64,000 bases of DNA from Alphaproteobacteria bacterium. Lineage in GTDB: Bacteria > Pseudomonadota > Alphaproteobacteria > Micavibrionales > Micavibrionaceae. A program made the translations under genes and the position numbers. How positions within the stretch are numbered: the stretch's first letter is position 1; each line of letters begins with the position of its first letter. The DNA is taken from assembly GCA_021775915.1 (NCBI GenBank), contig JAJFGW010000005.1:46631-110630 (forward strand). The letters are read 5' to 3'. Below, piece by piece: positions 35,237 through 43,662 of this stretch. The notes below the pieces were generated by a model. That model saw nothing but the letters and a program-made list of their open reading frames with translations, ran no database searches and was not told the origin of the DNA.

Positions 35237-35300
35237 GAACCACTTTACCAAACCACCTTAAAAAACACCTAATTCATTGAAAACAATGGACTAAAAAACA

Positions 35301-35316
35301 TGGCATGGCAGGTGCA
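35301..35316 (+). promoter_or_regulatory. Sigma-54 promoter of flgF-flgG-flgA-flgH
   Basis: TGGCATGGCAGGTGCA matches TGGCACG-N4-TTGCW with only two substitutions; the GG and GC dinucleotides are at the correct distance. Predicted start near 35328, about 49 nt before flgF. Confidence 0.85.
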
Positions 35317-35376
35317 CTTACAAGCTACGAGGACAAAGATTTACGCAAACGGAAATAAAAGCAGGCAAGGTACATA

Positions 35377-36120
35377 ATGGAAAATACAGCCTTCATAGGA
35401 CTATCCAAACAAATTGCTCTACGGACGCAAATGAATGTGATTGCCAATAATGTGGCAAACTTGTCCACCCCCGGATACCGCGCCCAGAATATGGTTTTCA
35501 CCGAATTTGTAGAGAAACCGCCCGGCAAACATGATTCTTTAGGGAAGCAAGACCCTGTCTCCATGGTTCTTGATTACGGCCATTACCAGGTTACAGCGCC
35601 CGGCCCGATGAAATTTACAGGGAACGATCTTGATGTTGCCCTGGAAGGTCCCGGCTATCTCGGCGTAGAAGCTCCTGATGGAGAAAAAACATACACCCGT
35701 GCCGGCAGTTTCCAAGTCAACACACTTGGTGAGCTAGTGACCGGCAGAGGACACAAAGTTATGAGCGAAGGCGGCGGCACAATCACCATTCCTGCCGATG
35801 CCGGAAAAGTAAGAATTGCTGAAGATGGCTCGGTTGCCACAGAAGATGGCGAAATCGGCAAGCTAATGATGGTCGAATTCGAAAATTTACAGGATTTAAA
35901 AGCTAGCGGTGACGGCCTTTACAGAACAGAAGAAGAAGGCACACCGGCCACAAACACAAGGGCAATACAAGGCATGCTGGAAGGCTCAAACGTTCAGCCC
36001 GTTCTGGAAATGACCAGAATGATTGATGTTTTACGCGCCTACCAATCAACCCAGCGCATGCTGCAATCAGAACATGACAGGCAACGAACCATGCTTCAGC
36101 GCCTGTCCAGAGGACAGTAA
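35377..36120 (+). CDS. flgF: Flagellar rod protein FlgF
   Basis: 247-aa axial rod protein. N-terminal motif LSKQIALRTQMNVIANNVANLSTPGYRAQ, middle GPGYLGVEAPDGEKTYTRAGSFQVNTLGELVTGRGH, and C-terminal EGSNVQPVLEMTRMIDVLRAYQSTQRMLQSEHDRQRTML. This is the FlgF pattern, distinguished from FlgG downstream by the shorter N-terminus and the Q..L.SEHD tail. First gene of the flgFGAH unit; spacing to flgG 39 bp. Confidence 0.94.
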   Translation: MENTAFIGLSKQIALRTQMNVIANNVANLSTPGYRAQNMVFTEFVEKPPGKHDSLGKQDPVSMVLDYGHYQVTAPGPMKFTGNDLDVALEGPGYLGVEAPDGEKTYTRAGSFQVNTLGELVTGRGHKVMSEGGGTITIPADAGKVRIAEDGSVATEDGEIGKLMMVEFENLQDLKASGDGLYRTEEEGTPATNTRAIQGMLEGSNVQPVLEMTRMIDVLRAYQSTQRMLQSEHDRQRTMLQRLSRGQ

Positions 36121-36159
36121 AAATTAAATAATGTTGATGAATAAACAAGGAGAAAGACA

Positions 36160-36945
36160 ATGCGTTCTTTAGATATAGGTGCCTCAGGAATGCTCGCGCA
36201 GCAGATGAACGTAGATGTCATCTCGAATAATATCGCGAACATGACAACCACGGGCTTTAAACGCCAGCGCGTTGATTTTAAGGATTTGATTTATCAAAAT
36301 ATCGATAAGCCCGGAGCGCAATCCTCTGATATTGGAACGCTCCTGCCTTCAGGACTACAGCTTGGTCTGGGTGTCAGGGTCGGATCGGTTTACAAAATCC
36401 ATGAGCAAGGCCCCATGCAAATCACAGAAAACCCCCTTGATCTAGCAATCACCGGTGACGGATTTTTCCAGATCACCCTGCCTGATGGAGAAACAGCTTA
36501 CACACGGTCCGGTGTTTTTCAAATCAACGAAAACGGCTCCATTGTAAACACGCAGGGCTTTGAACTTGATCCCGGCATTGTCGCCCCTCAAGACACAGTC
36601 TCTCTCGAAATCAATGAAAGCGGAGAAGTCTTTGCCGACATTGCGGGACAGATCAACCTAACCAATCTGGGACAAATTCAACTCGCTACATTTATCAACC
36701 CGGCCGGTCTGGAAGCTATCGGCGACAATATGTTTCTTGAAACAGAAGCCTCCGGCACCGCGCAAGCGAACAACCCCGGTACAGACAACACCGGCACAAT
36801 CCGTCAGGGCGCGCTGGAAAGCTCCAACGTCAATGTGGTGGAAGAAATCACCAGTCTGATTACGGCACAAAGAGCCTATGAGATGAACTCTACCGTGATC
36901 CGTACCAGTGACGAAATGATGCAGAGCGTTGCACAGCTAAGGTAA
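36160..36945 (+). CDS. flgG: Flagellar distal rod protein FlgG
   Basis: 261 aa, the usual FlgG length. MRSLDIGASGMLAQQMNVDVISNNIANMTTTGFKRQRVDFKDLIYQ at the N-terminus and LESSNVNVVEEITSLITAQRAYEMNSTVIRTSDEMMQ at the C-terminus are characteristic. Forms the distal rod crossing the peptidoglycan and P ring. AAGGAGAAAG lies before the ATG. Followed after 26 bp by flgA. Confidence 0.97.
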   Translation: MRSLDIGASGMLAQQMNVDVISNNIANMTTTGFKRQRVDFKDLIYQNIDKPGAQSSDIGTLLPSGLQLGLGVRVGSVYKIHEQGPMQITENPLDLAITGDGFFQITLPDGETAYTRSGVFQINENGSIVNTQGFELDPGIVAPQDTVSLEINESGEVFADIAGQINLTNLGQIQLATFINPAGLEAIGDNMFLETEASGTAQANNPGTDNTGTIRQGALESSNVNVVEEITSLITAQRAYEMNSTVIRTSDEMMQSVAQLR

Positions 36946-36971
36946 GCGCGAAAAATAACAGGAGAAAAAAG

Positions 36972-37946
36972 ATGAGCAATCTCGCTATAAAACTTGATTT
37001 TACATTCAGAGTTATCGTTCTGGTCTTTGCCATGACACTCGGCGTGATGTTCATCTTTCTTGGTGCCCGCAATGCCTTGGCTGCCAACCTGAACGAGACG
37101 GCAACGGTTACCGGAAATGTCCTGACCGTTGGTGATATTTTCAGCGGCCTATCTTATGAAACGGCCTCAAAGGTTCTCGGTCCTGCCCCACTTCCCGGAA
37201 AAGACATGGTTTTGAACGCCCGTACATTAATGCATATTGCAATGGCCATGGATCTGTCATGGAAACCAAGTCACAGCGGCGAACAAATCACCATTCGCCG
37301 GGAGGCTACATTAGTCACAACAGACGACATCAAAAATGCTGTAGCAAATGACCTAAAACAAAAAGGAATTGATGGCCGGTTTAACGTCAGCTTTTTCAGC
37401 ACCGCACAACCGGAAATGATTTTGCCCTATGGTGAACTTGCCGCCGTGGAAATTTCAAATTTAAGCTTTGATCCGCAACATGATCGTTTTACAGCAACAC
37501 TAAAAGCGCCATCAAACGACAAGGCTCTTGCCAAACTAACTGTCTCGGGAAAAATCGAGCGACTTATACCGGTGCCTATCCTGAAAAAAACCATGTCCAG
37601 CGGCGATGTTATTAACGCCTATGATATCGAATGGGTCGACGTCAAAAGTAACGACCTGCAAAACGATGTTGTTTTAAACGCCGATGATATTGTCGGCATG
37701 ACCCCGCGCCGCATGATTATATCCGGCAAGCCTGTACGCGGCAACGAACTGGAACGCCCGCAACTGGTTTCGCGCGGAGACACCATCACAATTACATACA
37801 ACGACGGATTTATGCTACTCACAGCTCAGGGTAAAGCCATGCAGAGCGGTGCCAAAGGTGACATCATCCGTGTTGCAAACACAAGCAGCAACCGTACGGT
37901 TGAAGCGTTTATTGAAGGCGAATTCACTGTAACGGTAATGCCTTAA
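36972..37946 (+). CDS. flgA: Flagellar P-ring assembly chaperone FlgA
   Basis: 324 aa with an N-terminal signal sequence (FTFRVIVLVFAMTLGVMFIFLGARNALA). The C-terminal SAF-type domain reads IPVPILKKTMSSGDVINAYDIEWVDVKSNDL...DDIVGMTPRRMIISGKPVRGNELERPQLVSRGDTITI, typical of FlgA. Periplasmic chaperone for FlgI, which is encoded at 40035 in the next unit. Longer than the common 220-aa FlgA because of an extra N-terminal beta domain, as in other alphaproteobacteria. GGAG lies 7-10 nt before the ATG. Confidence 0.92.
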   Translation: MSNLAIKLDFTFRVIVLVFAMTLGVMFIFLGARNALAANLNETATVTGNVLTVGDIFSGLSYETASKVLGPAPLPGKDMVLNARTLMHIAMAMDLSWKPSHSGEQITIRREATLVTTDDIKNAVANDLKQKGIDGRFNVSFFSTAQPEMILPYGELAAVEISNLSFDPQHDRFTATLKAPSNDKALAKLTVSGKIERLIPVPILKKTMSSGDVINAYDIEWVDVKSNDLQNDVVLNADDIVGMTPRRMIISGKPVRGNELERPQLVSRGDTITITYNDGFMLLTAQGKAMQSGAKGDIIRVANTSSNRTVEAFIEGEFTVTVMP

Positions 37947-37960
37947 AAATGGAGGCCGAT

Positions 37961-38719
37961 ATGAAAACGACCATGAAAAAATATAAAAACATAGGACTGG
38001 CTTTGCTAATGGGCTGCTCACTTACGGCCTGTAGCTCTATGGACAGACTTGCCAATGTTGGCAACCCGCCGCCTATGACTGCGATTGAAAACCCGCAGCT
38101 AAAAACGGATTACAGACCGGTCAGCATGCCTATGCCGGCTCCTGTCGCAGAAAAGAAACAGCCGAACTCGCTATGGGCATCAAACCGCAAAAACTTTTTC
38201 AAAGACCAGCGCGCCAGTGATGTCGGAGATATTTTGACCGTTCTTGTTAACATTCAAGACACAGCCGAGCTGGACAATGAAACCGAAAGAACCCGCAACA
38301 ACGGTGAAACAGCGCAGCTACCAGCCCTTGGCGGCTACGAAGCCAGTCTGGGCCGCATTCTACCGCAAGCCATAGACCCGGCGAGTATCACCGATCTTGG
38401 CTCTACGTCCCGTAGCGTTGGCAGCGGCACAGTTGAGCGAGAAGAAGAAATTGAAGTCAAACTAGCGGCGCTCATTACACAAATATTGCCAAACGGTAAT
38501 CTTGTGATTAACGGCAGTCAGGAAGTTCTGGTTAATTTTGAAAAACGTATCCTGAAAATTGATGGTGTTATAAGACCAGAAGATATTTCAACCAACAATA
38601 CAATCAATCACGACCAAATCGCTGAAGCGCGTATTATTTACGGCGGCGAAGGGCATATCACAGATGTGCAACAACCGCGCTACGGTCAGCAGGTTTACGA
38701 CATTCTGTTCCCGTTCTAA
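37961..38719 (+). CDS. flgH: Flagellar L-ring lipoprotein FlgH
   Basis: 252 aa. Lipoprotein signal with Cys in LTACSS. The mature part carries the FlgH signatures SLWASNRKNFFKDQRASDVGDILTVLV, VKLAALITQILPNGNLVINGSQEVLVNFEKRILKIDGVIRPEDIS and the terminal ARIIYGGEGHITDVQQPRYGQQVYDILFPF. Outer-membrane ring. The start at 37961 follows GGAGG at 5-nt spacing; the ATG at 37949 overlaps that element and is less likely. Last gene before a strong terminator. Confidence 0.95.
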   Translation: MKTTMKKYKNIGLALLMGCSLTACSSMDRLANVGNPPPMTAIENPQLKTDYRPVSMPMPAPVAEKKQPNSLWASNRKNFFKDQRASDVGDILTVLVNIQDTAELDNETERTRNNGETAQLPALGGYEASLGRILPQAIDPASITDLGSTSRSVGSGTVEREEEIEVKLAALITQILPNGNLVINGSQEVLVNFEKRILKIDGVIRPEDISTNNTINHDQIAEARIIYGGEGHITDVQQPRYGQQVYDILFPF

Positions 38720-38750
38720 TAAATTTCCTCCACCAAGAAAAAACCAACTT

Positions 38751-38778
38751 ACGGCCCCTCAAACAGGGGCCGTTTTTT
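38751..38778 (+). terminator. Intrinsic terminator after flgH
   Basis: Stem ACGGCCCCT / AGGGGCCGT (9 bp) with a 5-nt loop, followed by six T. Ends the flgFGAH transcript. Confidence 0.92.
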
Positions 38779-38805
38779 GATGGCTACCTTAAGGGGTCGC
38801 CTTGA

Positions 38806-39240
38806 TTAGTCGTCGCGGTGAGTTTTTTCCATGCGCTCGTGTTGTTCCTGCGCTTCAGTCGTCAACGTAGCCACAGGCCGGGCATTAAGCCGGGCAATTT
38901 GAATCGGCTCGCCAGTATCTTCACAGTAACCGTAAGAATCATCATCAATGCGCAATATCGCTTCATTGATTTTAGAAATCAGCTTACGTTCCCGGTCACG
39001 GGTGCGCAATTCCAGAGCATGATCGGTCTCAGCCGAAGCTCTGTCCGCCAGGTCCGGCTTTTGAAGCTCGGTTTCCTGTAATGTATTGGCAATCGTATCT
39101 GACGATTCCCTTAAAAGCTCTTCCCGCCAATTAATAAGTTTCAGGCGAAAATACTCAAGCATAGTCGGGTTCATAAAGTCCCCTTTATCCTTTTCCGGAT
39201 CATAATCGGGAGAGACGAGAACACTTGCTGGCACTGCCAT
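38806..39240 (-). CDS. dksA: DksA/TraR-family RNA polymerase-binding protein
   Basis: 144 aa. The coiled-coil portion (YFRLKLINWREELLRES...RDRERKLISKINEAILRIDD) and the C-terminal finger (YGYCEDTGEPIQIARLNARPVATLTTEAQEQHE) are DksA-type. Only one of the four zinc-ligand cysteines remains (YGYCEDTG, then ATLTTEA), a form common in alphaproteobacteria. DksA binds the secondary channel of RNA polymerase with ppGpp and affects flagellar and rRNA transcription. It lies opposite the flagellar genes, downstream of fliX on the same strand. Confidence 0.92.
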   Translation of the reverse strand: MAVPASVLVSPDYDPEKDKGDFMNPTMLEYFRLKLINWREELLRESSDTIANTLQETELQKPDLADRASAETDHALELRTRDRERKLISKINEAILRIDDDSYGYCEDTGEPIQIARLNARPVATLTTEAQEQHERMEKTHRDD

Positions 39241-39339
39241 GGCTCAAAATCCTTTCAACATAAAATATCTTATCGGAAACAACGCAGGAATATAAAGACA
39301 ATAGCCCGTAAAGGCAAGATAGTAATAAATTTTCCAGAA

Positions 39340-39771
39340 CTAAGAATTCAAAGCCCGGCGCATTTTAGCGATTTCGACCTGCGCTCTTAGATCAATTTCA
39401 TCAAGAATGGCTGTCAGCTCCGGGTCCATGACCTTTTCACGGTGCGCAGCAATAACATCAGCCACGTTAATGACATGTCCTACGGTCAATGTGCCTGTGA
39501 GTAGTCCCATCCGTATACTATCAAGCTCATCCAGAATGCCCTCCGCCCTGACCTGCATCCTTTGGCGGGCCGCGCGCTCCGTTGGATCTTCAGCAGCCTG
39601 CACAGATAAGAGGGCATCAACCTTGGCGATGGAATGAGTGGGCGACGCGCCGCCCGCCTCTTTTGCACCGCCCGTGACCATACTCCCGAATGACCCGTCC
39701 CCTGAGGAGACGGCCCCCTTCTTTTTCGTCTGGCCAGCCTGCCGAGCCTTATCCGGACCTTCAACTTTCAT
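39340..39771 (-). CDS. fliX: Flagellar assembly regulator FliX
   Basis: 143 aa, soluble. The low-complexity N-terminal half is followed by the conserved FliX helical region (RAEGILDELDSIRMGLLTGTLTVGHVINVADVIAAHREKVMDPELTAILDEIDLRAQVEIAKMRR). FliX couples early basal-body assembly to FlbD activity in Caulobacter. flbD is encoded here at 61981, and the sigma-54 promoters it would serve are in this window. It is divergent from flgI, sharing the 263-bp intergenic region that holds the flgI promoter. Confidence 0.9.
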   Translation of the reverse strand: MKVEGPDKARQAGQTKKKGAVSSGDGSFGSMVTGGAKEAGGASPTHSIAKVDALLSVQAAEDPTERAARQRMQVRAEGILDELDSIRMGLLTGTLTVGHVINVADVIAAHREKVMDPELTAILDEIDLRAQVEIAKMRRALNS

Positions 39772-39850
39772 ACCAAACCTTCAACTTTCGTGAGTGAATC
39801 CTCTTGATCTTCCTAGTTTACCACCTTTGCCAGGGGAAAGGTCAAGCACC

Positions 39851-39865
39851 CGGAAAAAATTGCCG
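39851..39865 (+). promoter_or_regulatory. Putative FlbD-type enhancer site upstream of flgI
   Basis: CGGAAAAAATTGCCG is an imperfect palindrome of the same length and outline as CGGCAAATTTTGCCG upstream of flbT. Its centre is about 140 bp before the predicted flgI start site, in the fliX-flgI gap. Confidence 0.5.
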
Positions 39866-39971
39866 CCCTGACAATAAAAGTGAACAAAACTGCCCACCTT
39901 CTCTATTTTTTATAACACCAAAAATCAATATAACACGCTGAAAAACAACAATAAAAACCAAGATCAGAACT

Positions 39972-39987
39972 TGGCATGGCGTTCGCA
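39972..39987 (+). promoter_or_regulatory. Sigma-54 promoter of the flgI operon
   Basis: TGGCATGGCGTTCGCA matches TGGCACG-N4-TTGCW with two substitutions and correct GG/GC spacing. Predicted start near 39999, about 36 nt before the flgI ATG. It is closely similar to the flgF promoter, sharing TGGCATGGC. Confidence 0.85.
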
Positions 39988-40034
39988 ACGATAAGAGCGA
40001 AGAAAACTAACAAATATTAAGTTATGGCAAAAAA

Positions 40035-41165
40035 ATGCTAAAACAAATGAAAAATATTACAGCCACCGTAATTCTCGCAGCACTTTTGCTCGGCGGGATT
40101 TCCTTCACGGCACAGGCAAAAACGACCCGGATCAAGGACATCGTTGATATTGAAGGTGTTCGCGACAATCCGCTGGTTGGTTACGGCCTTGTTGTCGGCC
40201 TGAACGGCACTGGAGACTCTTTAAACAACTCCCCTTTCACCGAACAGAGCCTGATCGCCATGTTAGAGCGTCTGGGCGTTAATGTTCGCGGCCAGAACCT
40301 GAACACAGCAAACGTAGCTGCCGTTATGGTCACCGCCACCCTGCCACCTTTCGCCAATCAAGGCTCACGGATTGATGTCAATATTTCTACATTAGGCGAT
40401 TCCGAAAACCTGCAGGGAGGCACTCTACTGGTTACCCCCCTGATGGGCGCCGACGGTAAAGTTTATGCCGTAGCGCAAGGTGCGGTTAACATTTCCGGAT
40501 TTTCAGTCAGGGGACAAGCCGCAACCTTTATTCGTAATATTCCTACAGCAGGACGCATCCCCGGCGGCGCCATTATCGAACGCGAAATCGATTTTAACCT
40601 GAATGATTTTAAAGAAATTCATCTTGCGCTACGCAACCCCGATTTCACAACGGCACGCCGTATTTCAAGAGCCATCAATGGCTTTCTGTCTGACAACATT
40701 GCCGTAGCCGAAAACTCCGGCAGCGTAAAACTAACAATGCCGATAAGCTTTAAAGGCACGATCATTGATTTAATTACAGACATAGAGCAGCTGCCGGTAC
40801 AGCCGGACCAGCCCGCCCGCGTCGTTATTGATGAACGTTCTGGCATTATCGTGATGGGCTCGGATGTCACAATAAGCACCGTCGCCATCGCACAAGGCAG
40901 CCTGACAATTAAAGTCACCGAAACACCACAAGTTTCCCAGCCGAACCCCTTCTCCGCACAAGGCCAGACTGTTGTCGTGCCGCGCACGGATATTGAGGTC
41001 AACACCGGCGAAGACGTGAAGCTGGGGATACTGACAAGCGGCGTCACGCTACAGGATTTGGTCACGGGACTGAACCGCCTCGGCGTTGCACCACGAGATA
41101 CGATTTCAATCCTGCAAGCCATCAAAGCCGCCGGTGCCCTGCAGGCAGAACTACAAACAATGTAA
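40035..41165 (+). CDS. flgI: Flagellar P-ring protein FlgI
   Basis: 376 aa. Signal peptide ending TAQAK. The mature protein carries RIKDIVDIEGVRDNPLVGYGLVVGLNGTGDSLNNSPFTEQSL, the hallmark GGTLLVTPLMGADGKVYAVAQGA and C-terminal VTLQDLVTGLNRLGVAPRDTISILQAIKAAGALQAELQ. Forms the periplasmic P ring. Two ATGs (40035, 40050) are possible; the first is used. First gene of flgI-flgJ-flgN-fliK-flgD-flgE-flgE-flagellin. Confidence 0.97.
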   Translation: MLKQMKNITATVILAALLLGGISFTAQAKTTRIKDIVDIEGVRDNPLVGYGLVVGLNGTGDSLNNSPFTEQSLIAMLERLGVNVRGQNLNTANVAAVMVTATLPPFANQGSRIDVNISTLGDSENLQGGTLLVTPLMGADGKVYAVAQGAVNISGFSVRGQAATFIRNIPTAGRIPGGAIIEREIDFNLNDFKEIHLALRNPDFTTARRISRAINGFLSDNIAVAENSGSVKLTMPISFKGTIIDLITDIEQLPVQPDQPARVVIDERSGIIVMGSDVTISTVAIAQGSLTIKVTETPQVSQPNPFSAQGQTVVVPRTDIEVNTGEDVKLGILTSGVTLQDLVTGLNRLGVAPRDTISILQAIKAAGALQAELQTM

Positions 41166-41189
41166 CGAGAATATAACGAGATTGATGTG

Positions 41190-41546
41190 ATGAACGAGTT
41201 AATGACAGCAGATACGAATATAGGGCTTATGCGGGCGGCGCAGCAGCAAGCCATGCAAAGCGCCCAAATGCTGAAAAATGAAGGTCAGATCAAAAATTTT
41301 GAGCAGATCGAAGAAGCAGCAGAAGAGTTCGAAGCTGTTTTTCTTACTGAAATGATGAAGCCCATGTTTGCCGAAGTTCATAAACCAAATCCGCTCTTTG
41401 GCGGCGGTCACGGCGAAAAAGTTTTCAACGGCTTCATGGTTCAGGAGTACGGCAAGTTGATGGCCCAGCAAGGCGGCGTAGGTCTGGCTGAACACGTCAA
41501 AGCAGAAATGATCAGGATACAGGAAGCACAGAAGGAGCAGGAATAA
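41190..41546 (+). CDS. flgJ: FlgJ-type rod-binding protein
   Basis: 118 aa. The rod-binding domain is clear (EAAEEFEAVFLTEMMKPMFAE, GGGHGEKVFNGFMVQEYGKLMAQQGGVGLAEHVKAEMI). The muramidase domain of enterobacterial FlgJ is absent, as usual in alphaproteobacteria, so another enzyme must open the wall for the rod; the lytic transglycosylase at 10761 is a soluble-type candidate only by function. ATG at 41190 is chosen over an adjacent GTG. Stop overlaps the next start (TAATG). Confidence 0.92.
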   Translation: MNELMTADTNIGLMRAAQQQAMQSAQMLKNEGQIKNFEQIEEAAEEFEAVFLTEMMKPMFAEVHKPNPLFGGGHGEKVFNGFMVQEYGKLMAQQGGVGLAEHVKAEMIRIQEAQKEQE

Positions 41547-42037
41547 TGGCTACAGATAAATCTTTCAATACCGAAAGCGCGGAGCAGCCAAAGACATTGG
41601 TTCTTTCAAGCAACCCCAACAAAGCCATGCAGCAGATGATGGAAACAATAGACTCGCTGCGTGATGTCTACACAGAAGAAAACAGTGCCCTTCTGGGGTC
41701 CGACACCAAAAAATTTCTAAGCCTGCAAAGTAAAAAAATTGCGGCGGCCCGTGACTATCAAAACTGCAGCCAGCAATTACTGGAACGCGGCAGCGACCTT
41801 CAGCATATCGACATTGCCCTGAAAGAAGAGCTTGCAAACAAACAGGAAGAATTCTCCGGGATCATGACTGAAAACTTAAAAGCTCTGGACACCTTGCATA
41901 AGGGCGTCAAGCGCTTAAACGACAGAGTTGTCAGGTCAGCACGTGAGGCCGTTCAAAATCACGTGAATTACAGCGCGACCGGCAACCTGCAGAAAAATGA
42001 CCGCTCGGTTTCAATGGGTATCAGCGAAACCGTTTAA
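41546..42037 (+). CDS. flgN: FlgN-like export chaperone
   Basis: 163 aa, soluble and helical. The pattern MQQMMETIDSLRDVYTEENSALLGSDTKKFLSLQSKKIAAARDYQ and later LKALDTLHKGVKRLNDRVVRSAREAV resembles FlgN-type chaperones for hook-associated proteins. It starts 1 bp inside the flgJ stop and precedes fliK, a normal position for flgN in alphaproteobacteria. The hook-associated clients FlgK and FlgL are not encoded in the window. The assignment rests on fold pattern and context. Confidence 0.7.
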   Translation: MATDKSFNTESAEQPKTLVLSSNPNKAMQQMMETIDSLRDVYTEENSALLGSDTKKFLSLQSKKIAAARDYQNCSQQLLERGSDLQHIDIALKEELANKQEEFSGIMTENLKALDTLHKGVKRLNDRVVRSAREAVQNHVNYSATGNLQKNDRSVSMGISETV

Positions 42038-42057
42038 GAAAACAAGGACATAAAACA

Positions 42058-43635
42058 ATGGATATAAGTGCTTTAACACAACAGGCAGCGACCAACGGCA
42101 AAGGCCCCGTTACCGGACAAGTGCCGGCGAGCGCGGGCATGTTCGGCACCGTGGCAGGCGCCAGTTTTATGGATCTTATTTTTGCGCATCTGGCCGCAGA
42201 CACAAAAATACCGAGCAGTGGTCTGATACAAAACGGACTACAAAACAGCGAGCTAATTGCCAGCCAGCCAGACTATGACGGGCATACAGAACCCCTGACA
42301 ACGCAACAAATTCTACAGGCCATTCTTGAAACCGATCCGGCGGCACTGGAAGAGATGGCATCTGAACTTCCGGAAGGCGTTACGCCAGAAAGTCTTATAA
42401 ACGCACAGACAAATGCACAGGCAAGCCTGGAAGTTCCGCTATCGCCTTCTCCGAAAAAGCTGATGGACTTTCTAGAGTCTCTTGTTGCCGGACTGCCGCA
42501 AGAAAACAAGCCTATTGTTCTTGATATTGCCCCCGGCCAAATCAAAAAGATTTTTGGTAGAATTCAAATTGAGGTTGGTGAAAACGGTGAAGCAACCTCC
42601 CCTGCCCTGATTGCCACAGGACTAACCCCTGAAAAACTGACCGCGATTTTGGAAGACATTGTCGACGGCAATGAACAGGGTGAAGGCATTATTATAGGCA
42701 TGATTAAAATCTTGCCACCGCAAGCAAAAAAAGAAGCTATTTTTCTGCCGCGCGGTCTTGTCATTGTCCAGCCACAACACCCCGCCGGAGAAATCAGCAC
42801 ACCACAAGCAATGGCAGAGGCTGAAAACAATACACTTATGAAGGCAAATAGCCTGACGAGTGACACGACAGGGTTCCCATTAGAAGAAGACGACTTTGAA
42901 GGTGTGCTGCGCGTTCTCGAAAGAGCGCAAAATAAAGCGCTGGAGCGCGGACAAAATAACCCCGGCCTTGAAAAAGCGATCAACACTATCAAACAAATCA
43001 GTGCGGGGCTGAGTACGGTTCAAGGAGCCCCGCCGACTTTGGGTGCAATTTTCACCAGCTTCGTATTAGACAGCATTTATCCGGAAGGGCTGGATTTTGC
43101 CGGCGCGCCGGGGCAGAGCATGAACCTGACCGGCCCGGCACAATTTGCCAGCCTGATAGGACAAGCCCAACATGCGGGACTGCCACACCCGGCGACACAG
43201 GTAATTGCAAGCACAATCACCAAGGCCGCGACAAACGGAGAAGCCAAAAACATCACGATACAGCTTGACCCGCCGGCTCTTGGCAAAGTTCGGATCAGCC
43301 TTGATTTCAACAATGAGAGCCAGACGATGAAAGCCCTGCTGGTTGCAGAAAAACCAGAGACTTTCCTAATGCTGCAAAGAGACGCGCAAATACTTGAACG
43401 CGCTTTGCTCGATGCGGGCCTCGATGTTGATAGCGGCGGTTTGAGCTTTGAACTCTCGCAAGACGGCAATTTGTTTGATGACGACAACAAAGGTCAGGGC
43501 GGAAGTTCCGGCGACGGCAATAACGGCGAAGGATCCGAAGCTGCCGCAGACGAAAACATAGAAATCATTGAAACCACGATGGACTGGTATGCCGACCCTA
43601 ATACCGGGCTGATGCGCTATGACGCGCTGGTTTAA
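42058..43635 (+). CDS. fliK: Flagellar hook-length control protein FliK
   Basis: 525 aa, exported molecular ruler. The long N-terminal part is poorly conserved. The C-terminal domain is diagnostic: NITIQLDPPALGKVRISLDFNNESQTMKALLVAEKPETFLMLQRDAQILERALLDAGLDV. It is followed by a Gly/Asp/Asn-rich stretch. FliK signals FlhB to switch substrates when the hook reaches its length. It lies between the FlgN-like gene and flgD; GGAC is the only weak ribosome-binding element. Confidence 0.92.
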   Translation: MDISALTQQAATNGKGPVTGQVPASAGMFGTVAGASFMDLIFAHLAADTKIPSSGLIQNGLQNSELIASQPDYDGHTEPLTTQQILQAILETDPAALEEMASELPEGVTPESLINAQTNAQASLEVPLSPSPKKLMDFLESLVAGLPQENKPIVLDIAPGQIKKIFGRIQIEVGENGEATSPALIATGLTPEKLTAILEDIVDGNEQGEGIIIGMIKILPPQAKKEAIFLPRGLVIVQPQHPAGEISTPQAMAEAENNTLMKANSLTSDTTGFPLEEDDFEGVLRVLERAQNKALERGQNNPGLEKAINTIKQISAGLSTVQGAPPTLGAIFTSFVLDSIYPEGLDFAGAPGQSMNLTGPAQFASLIGQAQHAGLPHPATQVIASTITKAATNGEAKNITIQLDPPALGKVRISLDFNNESQTMKALLVAEKPETFLMLQRDAQILERALLDAGLDVDSGGLSFELSQDGNLFDDDNKGQGGSSGDGNNGEGSEAAADENIEIIETTMDWYADPNTGLMRYDALV

Positions 43636-43662
43636 TGAAGATTGTAATGAAGGAGATATGAA

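Larger units (their letters stand above)
35059..35376. other. Divergent intergenic region between fliL and flgF
   Basis: This 318-bp gap holds no gene. It contains a strong sigma-54 promoter toward flgF, two direct copies of AAATTTTTGCC 32 bp apart (separate entries), and a tandem 9-bp repeat TACTAACAATACTAACAA at 35121-35138 near the fliL side. No convincing fliL promoter was found. Confidence 0.7.
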
